From Bolinopsis microptera (taxonomy: Eukaryota > Ctenophora > Tentaculata > Lobata > Bolinopsidae), in NCBI RefSeq assembly GCF_026151205.1, contig NC_087075.1:1791911-1855910 (forward strand): a stretch of 64,000 nt of DNA, read 5' to 3'. How positions within the stretch are numbered: position 1 is the stretch's first letter; every line of letters begins with the position of its first letter. The position numbers and the translations under genes were made by a program. Of this stretch, positions 55,574 through 64,000 are shown in pieces. The notes under the pieces were generated by a model, which was given only the letters and a program-made list of their open reading frames with translations, did no database searches and was not told where the DNA came from.

Positions 55574-56541
55574 GGCATCAAGCTCTCTTCCATTGACAAG
55601 GACTCTGGTAATACTCTTGGCGAAGCTGCAAGATAATGGTTGTGAAGAGCCGATGATGTCCCGTTTTGGGATTGAGAGCTACTGTGAGGGACTGCTGATG
55701 ATGTCATATTCTGAGAGCTACGATATTGATTGTTACGTCGATTCTTGCCGCGGGCACTGCCGCCCTGAACTTGAGATTGGCGACCGGCTTTGCAGACTTT
55801 CTGGAAATGTCCCTGAATTCCACAACCGTTGCAGTTAGAGTTAAAAGCAGGACAGGCCTGTCTGTTTGTGTGCGGTTTGGGCCCACCGCAGAAATAACAG
55901 GAGAATTGAAATGGGGCAGCTGCTACGAAGTTGTCATCATGGTTAGCACACCCTTCTGAATCTGACACTGATTCATTGTTATTAACAATTGCGTTGAGAG
56001 ATGAACTTTGGTTGACATAAGATTGGGCCTGAACCTTTGCTGCCTCTAGCCCTCTAGCTAAGGAATAGATGTCTGACAATGCAGTCTTCTCGCTTTCCAA
56101 TACCCGTTGACGTATACCAGGAGACTGTAGGCCAGCTATAAATGCCTCTCTTATGGCTTCATTTTGGTGTGTAGCCTCATTTACTGCACCGAAAACGCAG
56201 TCTTTGGCTAAAAATTTGAGTTTTTGGTAATAGGCGTCCACTGTATTGGAGTCTTGCTTGCAAGTGTTAAGCAGGTGTCGTGCAAAAATGACGTTCCTCT
56301 TAGGATTGAAGACACTCTCCAATGCTGCAATTGAGGCTGTGTAATCAGCTGTCTCCGAAATATGAGCATAGATCTCCGTGCTTACATAGTTTACGAGTAG
56401 GTCCTGTTTGTTAGCCTCCGTAATGCTAGTGATTGATCCAATGAACTTCACGAACCTAGCTTTCCAGTGCTCCCACTCCTTGGAACTGTTGGCAGCAGAG
56501 GGGTCGGCGCTAAAAGTCTCAGGACGCAGTAGTTTGTCCAT
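55567..56541 (-). CDS. gag: Ty3/gypsy-type gag (capsid and nucleocapsid)
   Basis: 324 residues. The N-terminal two-thirds is an alpha-helical retrotransposon capsid region (KARFVKFIGS, YVSTEIYAHI, KLKFLAKDCVFG, REAFIAGLQSPGIRQRVL). It is followed by two zinc knuckles, CYFCGGPKPHTNRQACP and CNGCGIQGHFQKVC, and a basic, Gln/Ser-rich end. The paired knuckles with the intervening CPA-type residues resemble those of mag-like animal gypsy elements. Gag packages the element RNA into particles. Its end overlaps pol in the -1 frame. Confidence 0.9.
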   Translation of the reverse strand: MDKLLRPETFSADPSAANSSKEWEHWKARFVKFIGSITSITEANKQDLLVNYVSTEIYAHISETADYTASIAALESVFNPKRNVIFARHLLNTCKQDSNTVDAYYQKLKFLAKDCVFGAVNEATHQNEAIREAFIAGLQSPGIRQRVLESEKTALSDIYSLARGLEAAKVQAQSYVNQSSSLNAIVNNNESVSDSEGCANHDDNFVAAAPFQFSCYFCGGPKPHTNRQACPAFNSNCNGCGIQGHFQKVCKAGRQSQVQGGSARGKNRRNNQYRSSQNMTSSAVPHSSSQSQNGTSSALHNHYLAASPRVLPESLSMEESLMPW

Positions 56542-56548
56542 AGTTGTT

Positions 56549-56564
56549 ACCTCAGTGTGATTAA
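56549..56564 (-). promoter_or_regulatory. Primer-binding region, complementary to an LTR segment
   Basis: Directly after the 5' LTR (1-nt gap), the minus strand reads TTAATCACACTGAGGT. It is a perfect 16-nt complement of ACCTCAGTGTGATTAA inside the LTR at 56600-56615. This is the layout of self-primed elements such as Tf1, rather than tRNA priming. Confidence 0.7.
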
Positions 56565-56565
56565 A

Positions 56566-56684
56566 TGAAGTATAAGTAAAACTCTTTGTTCATTTAGACT
56601 TAATCACACTGAGGTTAAAACATTCTGAAACATTATAAACATTAGTATTAAAATAACTGAAACAAATAAACAAGAAATATAACA
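56566..56684 (-). repeat. 5' LTR (higher coordinate)
   Basis: 119-bp LTR identical by eye to 48740-48857. It carries ACCTCAGTGTGATTAA at 56600-56615 (minus strand), which pairs with the leader and would lie at or near the 5' end of the RNA if the element self-primes. Confidence 0.9.
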
Positions 56685-56824
56685 ATGAGCTAGTCATGAC
56701 AAACTTGTTTCACATTTCAGCCTCTAAATATTACGGTAAATCGTGTTGCCAAGATTATTGTCCGACATTGTTATAGTTCATATTACTCAGGGGAGGTAAT
56801 GTAGTTCTTAGTAAAATTCTTGAC

Positions 56825-58906
56825 CGTATTATTTTCATCCCTTCAACCGTACCAATATGATGATGTTAAGATTAGTTCATACTATTTAGCTCTATAGATC
56901 AAAGTTCTGTCCTAACCAGTAACCAGTAGTCCATATTAATCGCCTTCCATCCTCGTACAACCACCGCCGCCGCCTTACTTAGGGTAAACGGACTTTCGCT
57001 ATGATAATTTATTCATGTTGTTGTTCACATTGAATACACTATGTTACCATATCCTTTTTTACTTGTTTTACTTGGTTATCTTCAGAAACCGAGTAAGGTT
57101 GAGAAGCCTCCTTAAAGTTTATTTGGGTTAGAAACGACATCTGGGTCCCTACCCTCGCACAAGATTATTCTCAATTTTCTTGTTGTGTTCCACAACTATA
57201 CTTCTGTATACTTCAGTGATTGGGCTGATGACTCCAGTGAAAGGGCTGGTGACTCTAGTGAAAGTGCTGGTGACGATGAGAAAGACCATAAACCAGGGAT
57301 TCCTTCGGGAGCATGTAAGATTATATCCAAAGTTTGTTCGCCAATGGGGTGTGTCTGGGTGTCAAAGATCTTCAAGGTGGGTGCTACTTGTGATGAACTC
57401 TAGAAGGATGGGGTGGTAATACTCGGTCTGGCCGTCTGGAAGCCCATAGAATTCCAGTTCAGAAACCGAGTAAGGAGGTCCGGCTACTGATGAGAAGCCT
57501 CCTTAAAGTTTATTTGGGTTAGAAACGACATCTGGGTCCCTACCCTCGCACAAGATTATTCTCAATTTTCTTGTTGTGTTCCACAACTATACTTCTGTAT
57601 ACTTCAGTGATTGGGCTGATGACTCCAGTGAAAGGGCTGGTGACTCTAGTGAAAGTGCTGGTGACGATGAGAAAGACCATAAACCAGGGATTCCTTCGGG
57701 AGCATGTAAGATTATATCCAAAGTTTGTTCGCCAATGGGGTGTGTCTGGGTGTCAAAGATCTTCAAGGTGGGTGCTACTTGTGATGAACTCTAGAAGGAT
57801 GGGGTGGTAATACTCGGTCTGGCCGTCTGGAAGCCCATAGAATTCCAGTTCAGAAACCGAGTAAGGAGGTCCGGCTACTGATGAGAAGCCTCCTTAAAGT
57901 TTATTTGGGTTAGAAACGACATCTGGGTCCCTACCCTCGCACAAGATTATTCTCAATTTTCTTGTTGTGTTCCACAAATAAAATTCACCAACATTTTTTA
58001 AGTCGATATTTGCAATTGAATTTCCTTTCCTAAAATGTATCTTGTACTATAAGGCCTGTCATGATATCATGGATCGCTTAAGTTCCACGAGGATCTGGTA
58101 GTCCTCATAATTCTGCGGCCTCTATGGATCGTCATCTCGCACAACTCTTTAAGAACCTTGTGAGTTTGGCATGTGAAAATTAGCAGCCTTCCAGACATGT
58201 ATTGGGTTAGCAAGGTGTCGTACGTCACCTCAAGATCGGGTGACAGGGGGCTGACCAGGCCAGAACCCAATTGATTGGGTCTGAGGTCACGTGATTATGA
58301 GCCTGAGGTCACGAGACTATGACGTCATCAGAGCTTTCAAGCTCTCTTTGACTTTGTTCCATATCCAATACTTAATGCTTACATTATGCTTACAAGCACT
58401 AACAGAAGTTTTTCGCCAATCTACTTTAAGTTCATACCAGCGATCAAATTTTTAAACATTTTTAAAAAATGTGACAATGACTAGTGTATGTAGTACAACT
58501 ACAAAGATGCTGATATCCTGGTACGCACAAAACATCTACTTTGGCAATATTTTCAGATAAATTTCTATTTGATCTTCACAGTTTGAAGCTTTTGCGACTA
58601 GCGATGTAGCAGGACTAGCGATGTAGTAATTATTCTACTAATAATATTCATCCTGTTTATTTCAATATAATTTGTCTCAAGAAATTATATTTAGACATTA
58701 AACGGAGAATTGTTTGATGCTAATACTAATGTCATAAGTCTGATAAAAATAAAAATTGTGACGCGCCTTGTGATTGATTTATCAGAATCTCATGATGTCA
58801 CGATCTGAGGCTAAGGGGCTGAGTCAGAGCCTAGAGGTTCACTGGGACCGGGGGAAGAAAGCCTTGTGCAAAATGATCTAACACTGTGGGTGGATATCTT
58901 CATAGC
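56825..58906. repeat. Segmental duplication, copy 2, with insertions
   Basis: Matches 46740-47888. It is interrupted at about 57075-57976 by a 391-bp tandem repeat, and at 58907 by a transposon, after which it resumes for 46 bp at 60008-60053. The two copies differ by single bases and a short CAGTAACCAGTAG expansion. Confidence 0.85.
57075..57976. repeat. 391-bp tandem duplication, about 2.3 copies
   Basis: A 391-bp unit starting at CAGAAACCGAGTAAGG is present twice in full and once truncated (ending at CCACAA). Copies are identical apart from a 15-bp AGGTCCGGCTACTGA segment absent from the first. Each full copy contains an open stretch beginning after TATACTTCAG (an acceptor-like site) with DDSSERAGDSSESAGDDEKD and ending GATCDEL before a stop. 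This may be an exon fragment captured and duplicated. Confidence 0.85.
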
Positions 58907-60007
58907 CCCTATCAAGATTCTAAAAAAAGTGCGATGAGATTGGATTTTGACACTAAAAGTGCGATTTTCACGTGTCGCTCGATGTTTATTTCTCAGAATT
59001 GTAAGTATGTCACTGTAATTGGATCCATAAATAACGAAAAATTTACGTGCGTATTTTTATGAATTATATAATGTTACATATTGTAATCATGGTAAGCCTG
59101 TCGTAGCACGATGGTTTAGGGCGCGATCGTCAAGCAGTAGACTCAGGTTCGAGTCTCGTCAGCGGTCATTCTTTTGGCAATTATTAATTATTTTACTAAA
59201 ATTATCATTAGAGCACCTTGTAATATACGTTATCCGATAGATTATACTGTTCGTACTTCATCTAGAGAAGACTGGCATTTAAGGATTTGTCCGGGGAAGG
59301 CCTCGTTCACACTGGAACATGTCAAATTATTGTAAACGAAGTTATCTGGTAATGTTTGTTTTGTTTATGGCTAGAATTTAGAATGGAATCAATGTGATGA
59401 GGATCCAGAGTCAATTACCTGCTAGGATTAATAAGTCAGTTCTCCAGTTGAAGAGACCCTTTCTCAAACTTTTAATGAAGAAATATTCACTATGCCTATG
59501 GCAGTATCAAGTATATTCTAAGAAAGATGGAGTAGACTGTAGCCAGGAATAGTACCTTGAGATTTAGACCGTTACCGGACCTCCTTTAATGGTAACCATG
59601 GTAACTATAGTAACCACTGTGAATCTTGATCTTATAACAACTAGTATCCTTTAAGACTTAGACAGTACAGTGAATAAACACACTGAAAAGCGATGAAAAT
59701 GCAAGCGCGCGACCGAATATGTAGTGCTGAAAGAGGGTGCCGAAATCTCGCGGAAAATCTCACGATATCGTGAGCCTAGCTATGAGATTTAAACGAAACT
59801 CGCAAAAATCTGGCAAAAATCTCGCGCGCGTTACGTCGAAGTTTTCACGATATAAACAAGTGATAAAATACACGTTAAGAGTTTAAAATACATGTTAAGT
59901 TCCTAATTCCCTCAACTTTTAAGTTAAACTTTTTCTGTTTCCTCATTTATTTACAAATTTTGTGCGATGAGTCTGGCTCGCAATCTCGCATAAATCTTGA
60001 CCTGGGC
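58907..60007. mobile_element. Transposon-like insertion with 9-bp target duplication
   Basis: CTTCATAGC occurs at both 58898-58906 and 60008-60016, while the undisturbed copy at 47871 has it once. The ends are CCCTATCAAGATT and the complement of CCCAGGTCAAGATT, so the terminal inverted repeats are about 14 bp and imperfect. The inside is non-coding and contains a tRNA-like sequence (59096-59167). A 9-bp duplication suggests a Mutator-like origin; hAT (8 bp) is an alternative. Non-autonomous. Confidence 0.85.
59096..59167 (+). repeat. tRNA-like sequence inside the transposon
   Basis: TAGCACGATGGTTTAGGGCG (A-box) followed at the right distance by GGTTCGAGTCTC (B-box) and CGTCAGCG. The outer arms do not form a convincing acceptor stem, so it is likely a captured tRNA or SINE remnant. 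Confidence 0.5.
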
Positions 60008-60051
60008 TTCATAGCTATTGTGAATAACGTAATTCTTGTATAATAGCTGTG

Positions 60052-61263
60052 CAACTAGGGGGTGCACCATAAAAATAAACTTGCTCGGATTTTTAAAATT
60101 TTTGTACCATTGTTTTCTAGAGACTGTGAGAATTTTCACAATACCAAATTTGTCATACCTTTTTGGAAAGATCAGTGAGTTTTGCCTAGATGCCATATTT
60201 GATGGTGCGCGGCTTTTGGAGCAAAATTAGCTGTAAAAGTCGCGTAATTTGACCAAATTTGACCAAATTCGTTGATTTTTGTCGTATTATTTGGATATAT
60301 CTTCAGTTCCTTGAATGAGATCATTCTGAAAATTGGCAACGACCTTCCAATAGGGCTTTCACAACTGTCCGAAAAATTTGGTGGATATCGGAGTTGATGT
60401 AGTGATAAAAATGGGGCGAAATACGCTGATTTTAGCTGTAACATAATGTCTGATGGTTGGATTAGGCAGTGCGCCATCGACAATAAGACGCGCGCGCTGA
60501 CCATTGAATGGTTTTTTAGCTCTTATTTCGGCCAGCACATTATTTTGGAAACAATCGAAAAGTTATAATACTTCCCATATAACAATTTTGTTGACATTTG
60601 GTCAGCTTACGTAAGTACGTAAACACTTATGTTCTACTGAACCTAATTTAGTTTGAGCAATTTTGATGCTCAGAATTTGAGTTATCAACGAATTTATACA
60701 TACTTTGTCATTTTTAGACCTCTTAATCAAGGCCAATCTCTCCCAACTAAGTTAGGTTCGGTAGTTAAGTATGATTGGAAGGTTCTGACAAATTTTCAGC
60801 ATGATTCATGTTCAGGAACCGAATATATGACAGAATAATACGACAAAAATCAACGAATTTCGTCAAATTACGCGACTTTTACACCTAATTTTGCTCCAAA
60901 AGCCGCGCACCATCAAATATGGCACCTAGGCGAAACTCACTGATCATTCCAAAAAGGTACGATAAATTTGGTACTGTGAAAATTCTCACAGTCTCTAGAA
61001 AACGATGGTACAAAAATTTTGAAAATCCGAGCAAGTTTATTTTATCGTGCACCGCCTAGTTGGATATGCTTTAAACTTTTCGGACACTTTCCTTGTAAGT
61101 CTATGAGTAAGCTTACCAATTTTTGTTGCAATCAGAGGTCTGGAAGAATACTTAATATCTATTTGTTTGAAGAAAATTGTGCTGGCCGAAATTAGCGCTA
61201 AAAAACCATCCTACAGTCGGCACGCGCGGCTCACTGTCCACTGTCGATGGCACACTACCTAGT
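60052..61263. mobile_element. Inverted-repeat/foldback element, copy A
   Basis: Begins CTAGGGGGTGCACCATAAAA and ends in the complement of CTAGGTAGTGTGCCATCGAC. Inside, about 60052-60290 is repeated in inverted form at about 60830-61068, so half of the element can fold back. Another inverted pair (CGCCATCGAC and TTTTTTAGC segments) lies at 60470-60540 and 61180-61255. It inserted into the tail of the duplicated segment. Non-coding. Confidence 0.75.
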
Positions 61264-61743
61264 TTGACGTTGCCATTTTGGATTTGCCAATGTAATATAC
61301 CGCTCCTACTATATCGCTCCTACTAAATCGCTCGCCCAAATTTTAAGAAAATTCTTGTGAAAAGGCCCTTAGGGTGTGAAATTGATCTGAATCGGTGTAT
61401 TTTTGGACGCTGATTCCGAATCACCCCACATGACGTAGGGTAAAATGCTCCCACGGAGAGTTATGGGCAAAAAACCCGAGCGTGCTAAATCACTCTACAG
61501 TCGATCTTCGAGATTGTTCTAAAAGGGCCCCCGACAGTTGAAACCAACTTCAATCGATGTATTTTCGGACGCTGATTCCGAATCACCCCTTATGACATAG
61601 GGCCGGGTTAAAATGTTCCCCTGACGAAATATTGGCGAAAAACTGTCTCGATCACGTGATATGACCATATAAGGAAGTTAGTCTAATTTCTCGTTAGGGT
61701 TAGGGTTTCAGCATATGCTTTTGTTAAGGATTGGGTTACTGTA
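61264..61743. repeat. Dispersed repeat with TTTCGGACGCTGATTCCGAA motif
   Basis: The motif occurs twice here (about 61400 and 61560), and fragments recur at 31258-31339 and 63808-63831. A GTTAGGGTTAGGG block lies at about 61694-61706. No gene seen. Confidence 0.65.
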
Positions 61744-62346
61744 GGAGGTGCACCATAAAAATAAACTTGCTCGGATTTTAAAAATTTTTGTACCATTGTT
61801 TTCTAGAGACTGTGAGAATTTTCACAATACCAAATTTGTCATACCTTTTTGGAAAGATCAGTGAGTTTTGCCTAGGTGCCATATTTGATGGTGCGCGGCT
61901 TTTGGAGCAAAATTAGCTGTAAAAATCGCGTAATTTGACCAAATTTGACCAAATTCGTAGATTTTTGTCGTATTATTTGGATATATCTTCAGTTCCTTGA
62001 ATGAGATCATTCTGAAAATTGGTGACGATCTTCCAAATCCAATAGGGCTAATTTTACAACTGTCCGAAAAATTTGGTGGATATCGGAGTTGATATAGTGA
62101 TCAAAATGGGGAAAAATACGCTGCTTTTAGCTGTAACATAATGTTTGATGGTTGGATATGCTTTAAACTTTTCGGACACATTTCTTGTAAGTCTATGAGT
62201 AAGCTTACCAATTTTTGTTGCAATCGGAGGTCGGGAAGAATACTTAATATCTATTTGTTTGAAGAAAATTGTGCTGGCCGAAATTAGCACTAAAAAACCA
62301 TCCCACAGTCGGCACGCGCGGCTCACTGTCGATGGCGCACTACCTA
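61744..62346. mobile_element. Inverted-repeat element, copy B (same family as 60052-61263)
   Basis: Begins GGAGGTGCACCATAAAAATA and ends CGATGGCGCACTACCTAG. The left 380 bp match 60052-60430 closely, the right part matches 61068-61263, and the internal inverted section is missing. It is a shorter deletion derivative or the ancestral form. Confidence 0.75.
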
Positions 62347-62739
62347 GAGTTAGGGTTAGGGTTGGGATCAGATGAGAGGGTTAGGGTTTCGAATAGTCGT
62401 TCAGGATCAGCTAGAGAACGGGTTGAAAAAGTCACGTGACAGTCGAGTGTAGAGTGATTAATCATCATCCCAAAAAACCGTTTTGGTCACGTGACAGGCT
62501 AGTAAAACATGAATTCGATTGTTCAGGGCTCGGGTTAGGGTTGTGGTAAGGGTTATGGTTAGCTTCGGGGTTATGGTTAGGGTTAGGGTTGGCCGGTTGG
62601 GATTAGGGTTTATGTAAAACCGTTTTGTACGGCTGCAAAACCATAAAAACTAAAGTCACGTGAAATTTTTGGGCGAGCGAATTAGTAAAAGCCGTATTAT
62701 ACATGACAGCATGCAATATGTTCAAACTTTTAAAGATAT
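62347..62739. repeat. Degenerate telomere-like repeats
   Basis: Scattered (TTAGGG)n and variants (GTTAGGGTTAGGGTTGGG, GGGTTATGGTTAGGG, GGATTAGGGTTTATG) between 62347 and 62612, mixed with CACGTGAC motifs. TTAGGG is the common metazoan telomere unit, so these are interstitial remnants. Confidence 0.7.
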
Positions 62740-63104
62740 CCCAGGAAAAGTTACCGGCTGGTGGTGGTACTAGAGTTGGTTTAATTTAAACAGACGGCTT
62801 GACCTCGCGCGCGACAACAAGCATGATTTGCACGCGTGGCGCATTCCAATGTTCAGGCAGCTACCACGTGACACAATTCAGCCAACCAGAGTACAGGAAT
62901 CCGCAAAGTTAAAGTTGCAAACTTTTGATCTGCCCGAAAGGGGACTTTTCTGGAGATTTTGAGATAACTCAACAATTACGTTGTGTTGAATTTTCCTCCT
63001 GGAGAGGTAACGTTACTTTTAAAAGAGGAACATGTTACAAAAAACCGGAAGTCTCCAACTCTTTTACTTTCAAAGTTAAGCCCCATCCGGTCAGGGTTCC
63101 TGGG
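62740..63104. mobile_element. Inverted-repeat element, family 2, copy 1
   Basis: 365 bp bounded by CCCAGGAAAAGTTACCGGCT and the complement of CCCAGGAACCCTGACCGGAT. The ends resemble family 1 (31-35 kb) but the interior differs. Non-coding; the 73-codon open stretch inside occurs in both copies by descent. Confidence 0.8.
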
Positions 63105-63442
63105 TGCAGCTGGCTGACGCCGAGTAGGGTGTTTTGGCCGTTCTAACTTAAGACTTTTATGAATTAAAGCAGCCGTATTGATTTTCCAAACCTACAACTT
63201 TCAAGGGCTAGAATTCGCTGTATTTTGCCGTTAAAACACAACTTGTACTGTTTAACTTCATGATTGGGCCGTAATTCAAAAGCAAATTGGCAAGAAGTGG
63301 TGCTCACGGTCTCACTTAACGTCACTTATCGCTCAGTTAAGAGCGACCATGGTCTTGAGCGACAGACAGCCTGCAGGCATATGATCCGAATACGAAATAT
63401 CCTTGTGTTCGGCATTTGATAGCCCTAATTGGTTACTTCGTA
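63105..63442. other. Spacer between two family-2 elements
   Basis: No gene or repeat recognised. Confidence 0.3.
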
Positions 63443-63807
63443 CCCAGGAAAAGTTACCGGCTGGTGGTGGTACTAGAGTTGGTTTAATTTAAACAGACGG
63501 CTTGACCTCGCGCGCGACAACAAGCATGATTTGCACGCGTGGCGCATTCCAATGTTCAGGCAGCTACCACGTGACACAATTCAGCCAACCAGAGTGCAGG
63601 AATCCGCAAAGTTAAAGTTGCAAACTTTTGATCTGCCCGAAAGGGGACTTTTCTGGAGATTTTGAGATAACTCAACAATTTCGTTGTGTTGAATTTTCCT
63701 CCTGGAGAGGTAACGTTACTTTTAAAAGAGGAACATGTTACAAAAAACCGGAAGTCTCCAACTCTTTTACTTTCAAAGTTAAGCCCCATCCGGTCAGGGT
63801 TCCTGGG
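63443..63807. mobile_element. Inverted-repeat element, family 2, copy 2
   Basis: 365 bp, the same length as copy 1 and differing by only a few bases, which implies recent movement. The right flank (ATGTATTTTCGGACGC) belongs to the dispersed repeat seen at 61560. Confidence 0.8.
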
Positions 63808-63834
63808 ATGTATTTTCGGACGCTGATTCCCAGC

Positions 63835-64000
63835 GACATTACACCGAAAGAGACAGTATAAAGCTAACAGTGGAGGGAGAACCTGTTGAACAGGTCAGCA
63901 ACTTTGTTTATCTTGGTGCCAACATTAGTGGGGATGGTACCATTGACCGAGATCTTGACATCAGGATCCAGCGTGCTAATGGCGCGTTCCATCAGCTTTG
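63835..64000 (+). pseudogene. Non-LTR reverse transcriptase fragment, cut by the window edge
   Basis: Encodes KLTVEGEPVEQVSNFVYLG, then ISGDGTIDRDLDIRIQ and NGAFHQLW. This is the same segment as 40210-40345 of the LINE at 39541, with synonymous and conservative changes, so the two are separate copies of one family. It continues beyond the window. Confidence 0.85.

Larger units (their letters stand above)
48735..56689 (-). mobile_element. Complete Ty3/gypsy-type LTR retrotransposon with 5-bp target duplication
   Basis: The element lies between ATGAG at 48735-48739 and ATGAG at 56685-56689, the target-site duplication expected of a retroviral-type integrase. LTRs at 48740-48857 and 56566-56684 (about 119 bp) begin TG and end CA in element orientation, and I see no difference between them. 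On the minus strand the order is 5' LTR, leader, gag (56541-55567), pol (from 55573 or earlier, to 52868), a 3' region, a polypurine tract (GGGGAGA next to the LTR) and the 3' LTR. A 3.5-kb foldback element sits between pol and the 3' LTR. Identical LTRs point to a recent insertion. Confidence 0.92.

Noticed and set aside
55593-55959. Plus-strand open stretches across gag
   Set aside because: Antisense shadows of the gag coding sequence.

Overview
This is a window of animal nuclear DNA, AT-rich, with introns, 5-bp and 9-bp target-site duplications and TTAGGG-like blocks. Recognisable proteins are two polypeptide GalNAc-transferases, a NECAP endocytic accessory protein, a complete Ty3/gypsy-type retrotransposon and several non-LTR retrotransposon fragments. 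The host looks like an invertebrate metazoan. I cannot name the phylum from the sequence.

Layout. 0.7-12.4 kb: two near-identical single-ORF GALNT genes on the minus strand, separated by a 5.7-kb minisatellite with a 30-bp unit. 13.4-17.9 kb: a possible promoter region with twin CRE sites, then four more satellites (18, 10, 14 and 23 bp units). 18.1-23.2 kb: six exons of a plus-strand NECAP gene, found by splice sites and family similarity rather than by a long ORF; its largest intron carries a 36-bp satellite. 24.7-30.8 kb: a minus-strand multi-exon gene for a membrane protein with a long disordered tail. It was reconstructed from six phase-compatible exons. One intron boundary has been tandemly amplified into an array of 5' splice sites, and one exon is itself a 15-bp coding satellite. 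31.3-35.9 kb: a tandem array of about 685-bp units, each holding an inverted-terminal-repeat element, with an ORF1-only LINE inserted and a poorly resolved end. 36.2-43.4 kb: a minus-strand three-exon gene for a small secreted and anchored surface protein, with an antisense LINE in its intron. 43.8-48.3 kb: satellites, a 364-bp CT tract and dispersed repeats. 48.7-56.7 kb: a Ty3/gypsy-type element with identical 119-bp LTRs and a 5-bp target duplication, which carries a nested 3.5-kb foldback element. 56.8-64 kb: a segmental duplication of the 47-kb region, broken up by a 391-bp tandem repeat, a transposon with 9-bp target duplication, foldback elements and telomere-like repeats, ending in a second fragment of the LINE seen at 40 kb.

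The host genes do not form a pathway. The two GALNTs act in Golgi mucin-type O-glycosylation, NECAP acts in clathrin-mediated endocytosis, and the other two genes encode predicted membrane or surface proteins of unknown function. The main theme is the concentration of about fourteen unrelated tandem repeats, several with units in multiples of 3 bp lying in or against coding exons. The strongest case for something undescribed is the splice-donor array at 28.5-30.3 kb, where alternative donor use would add 18-residue modules without changing the downstream frame.
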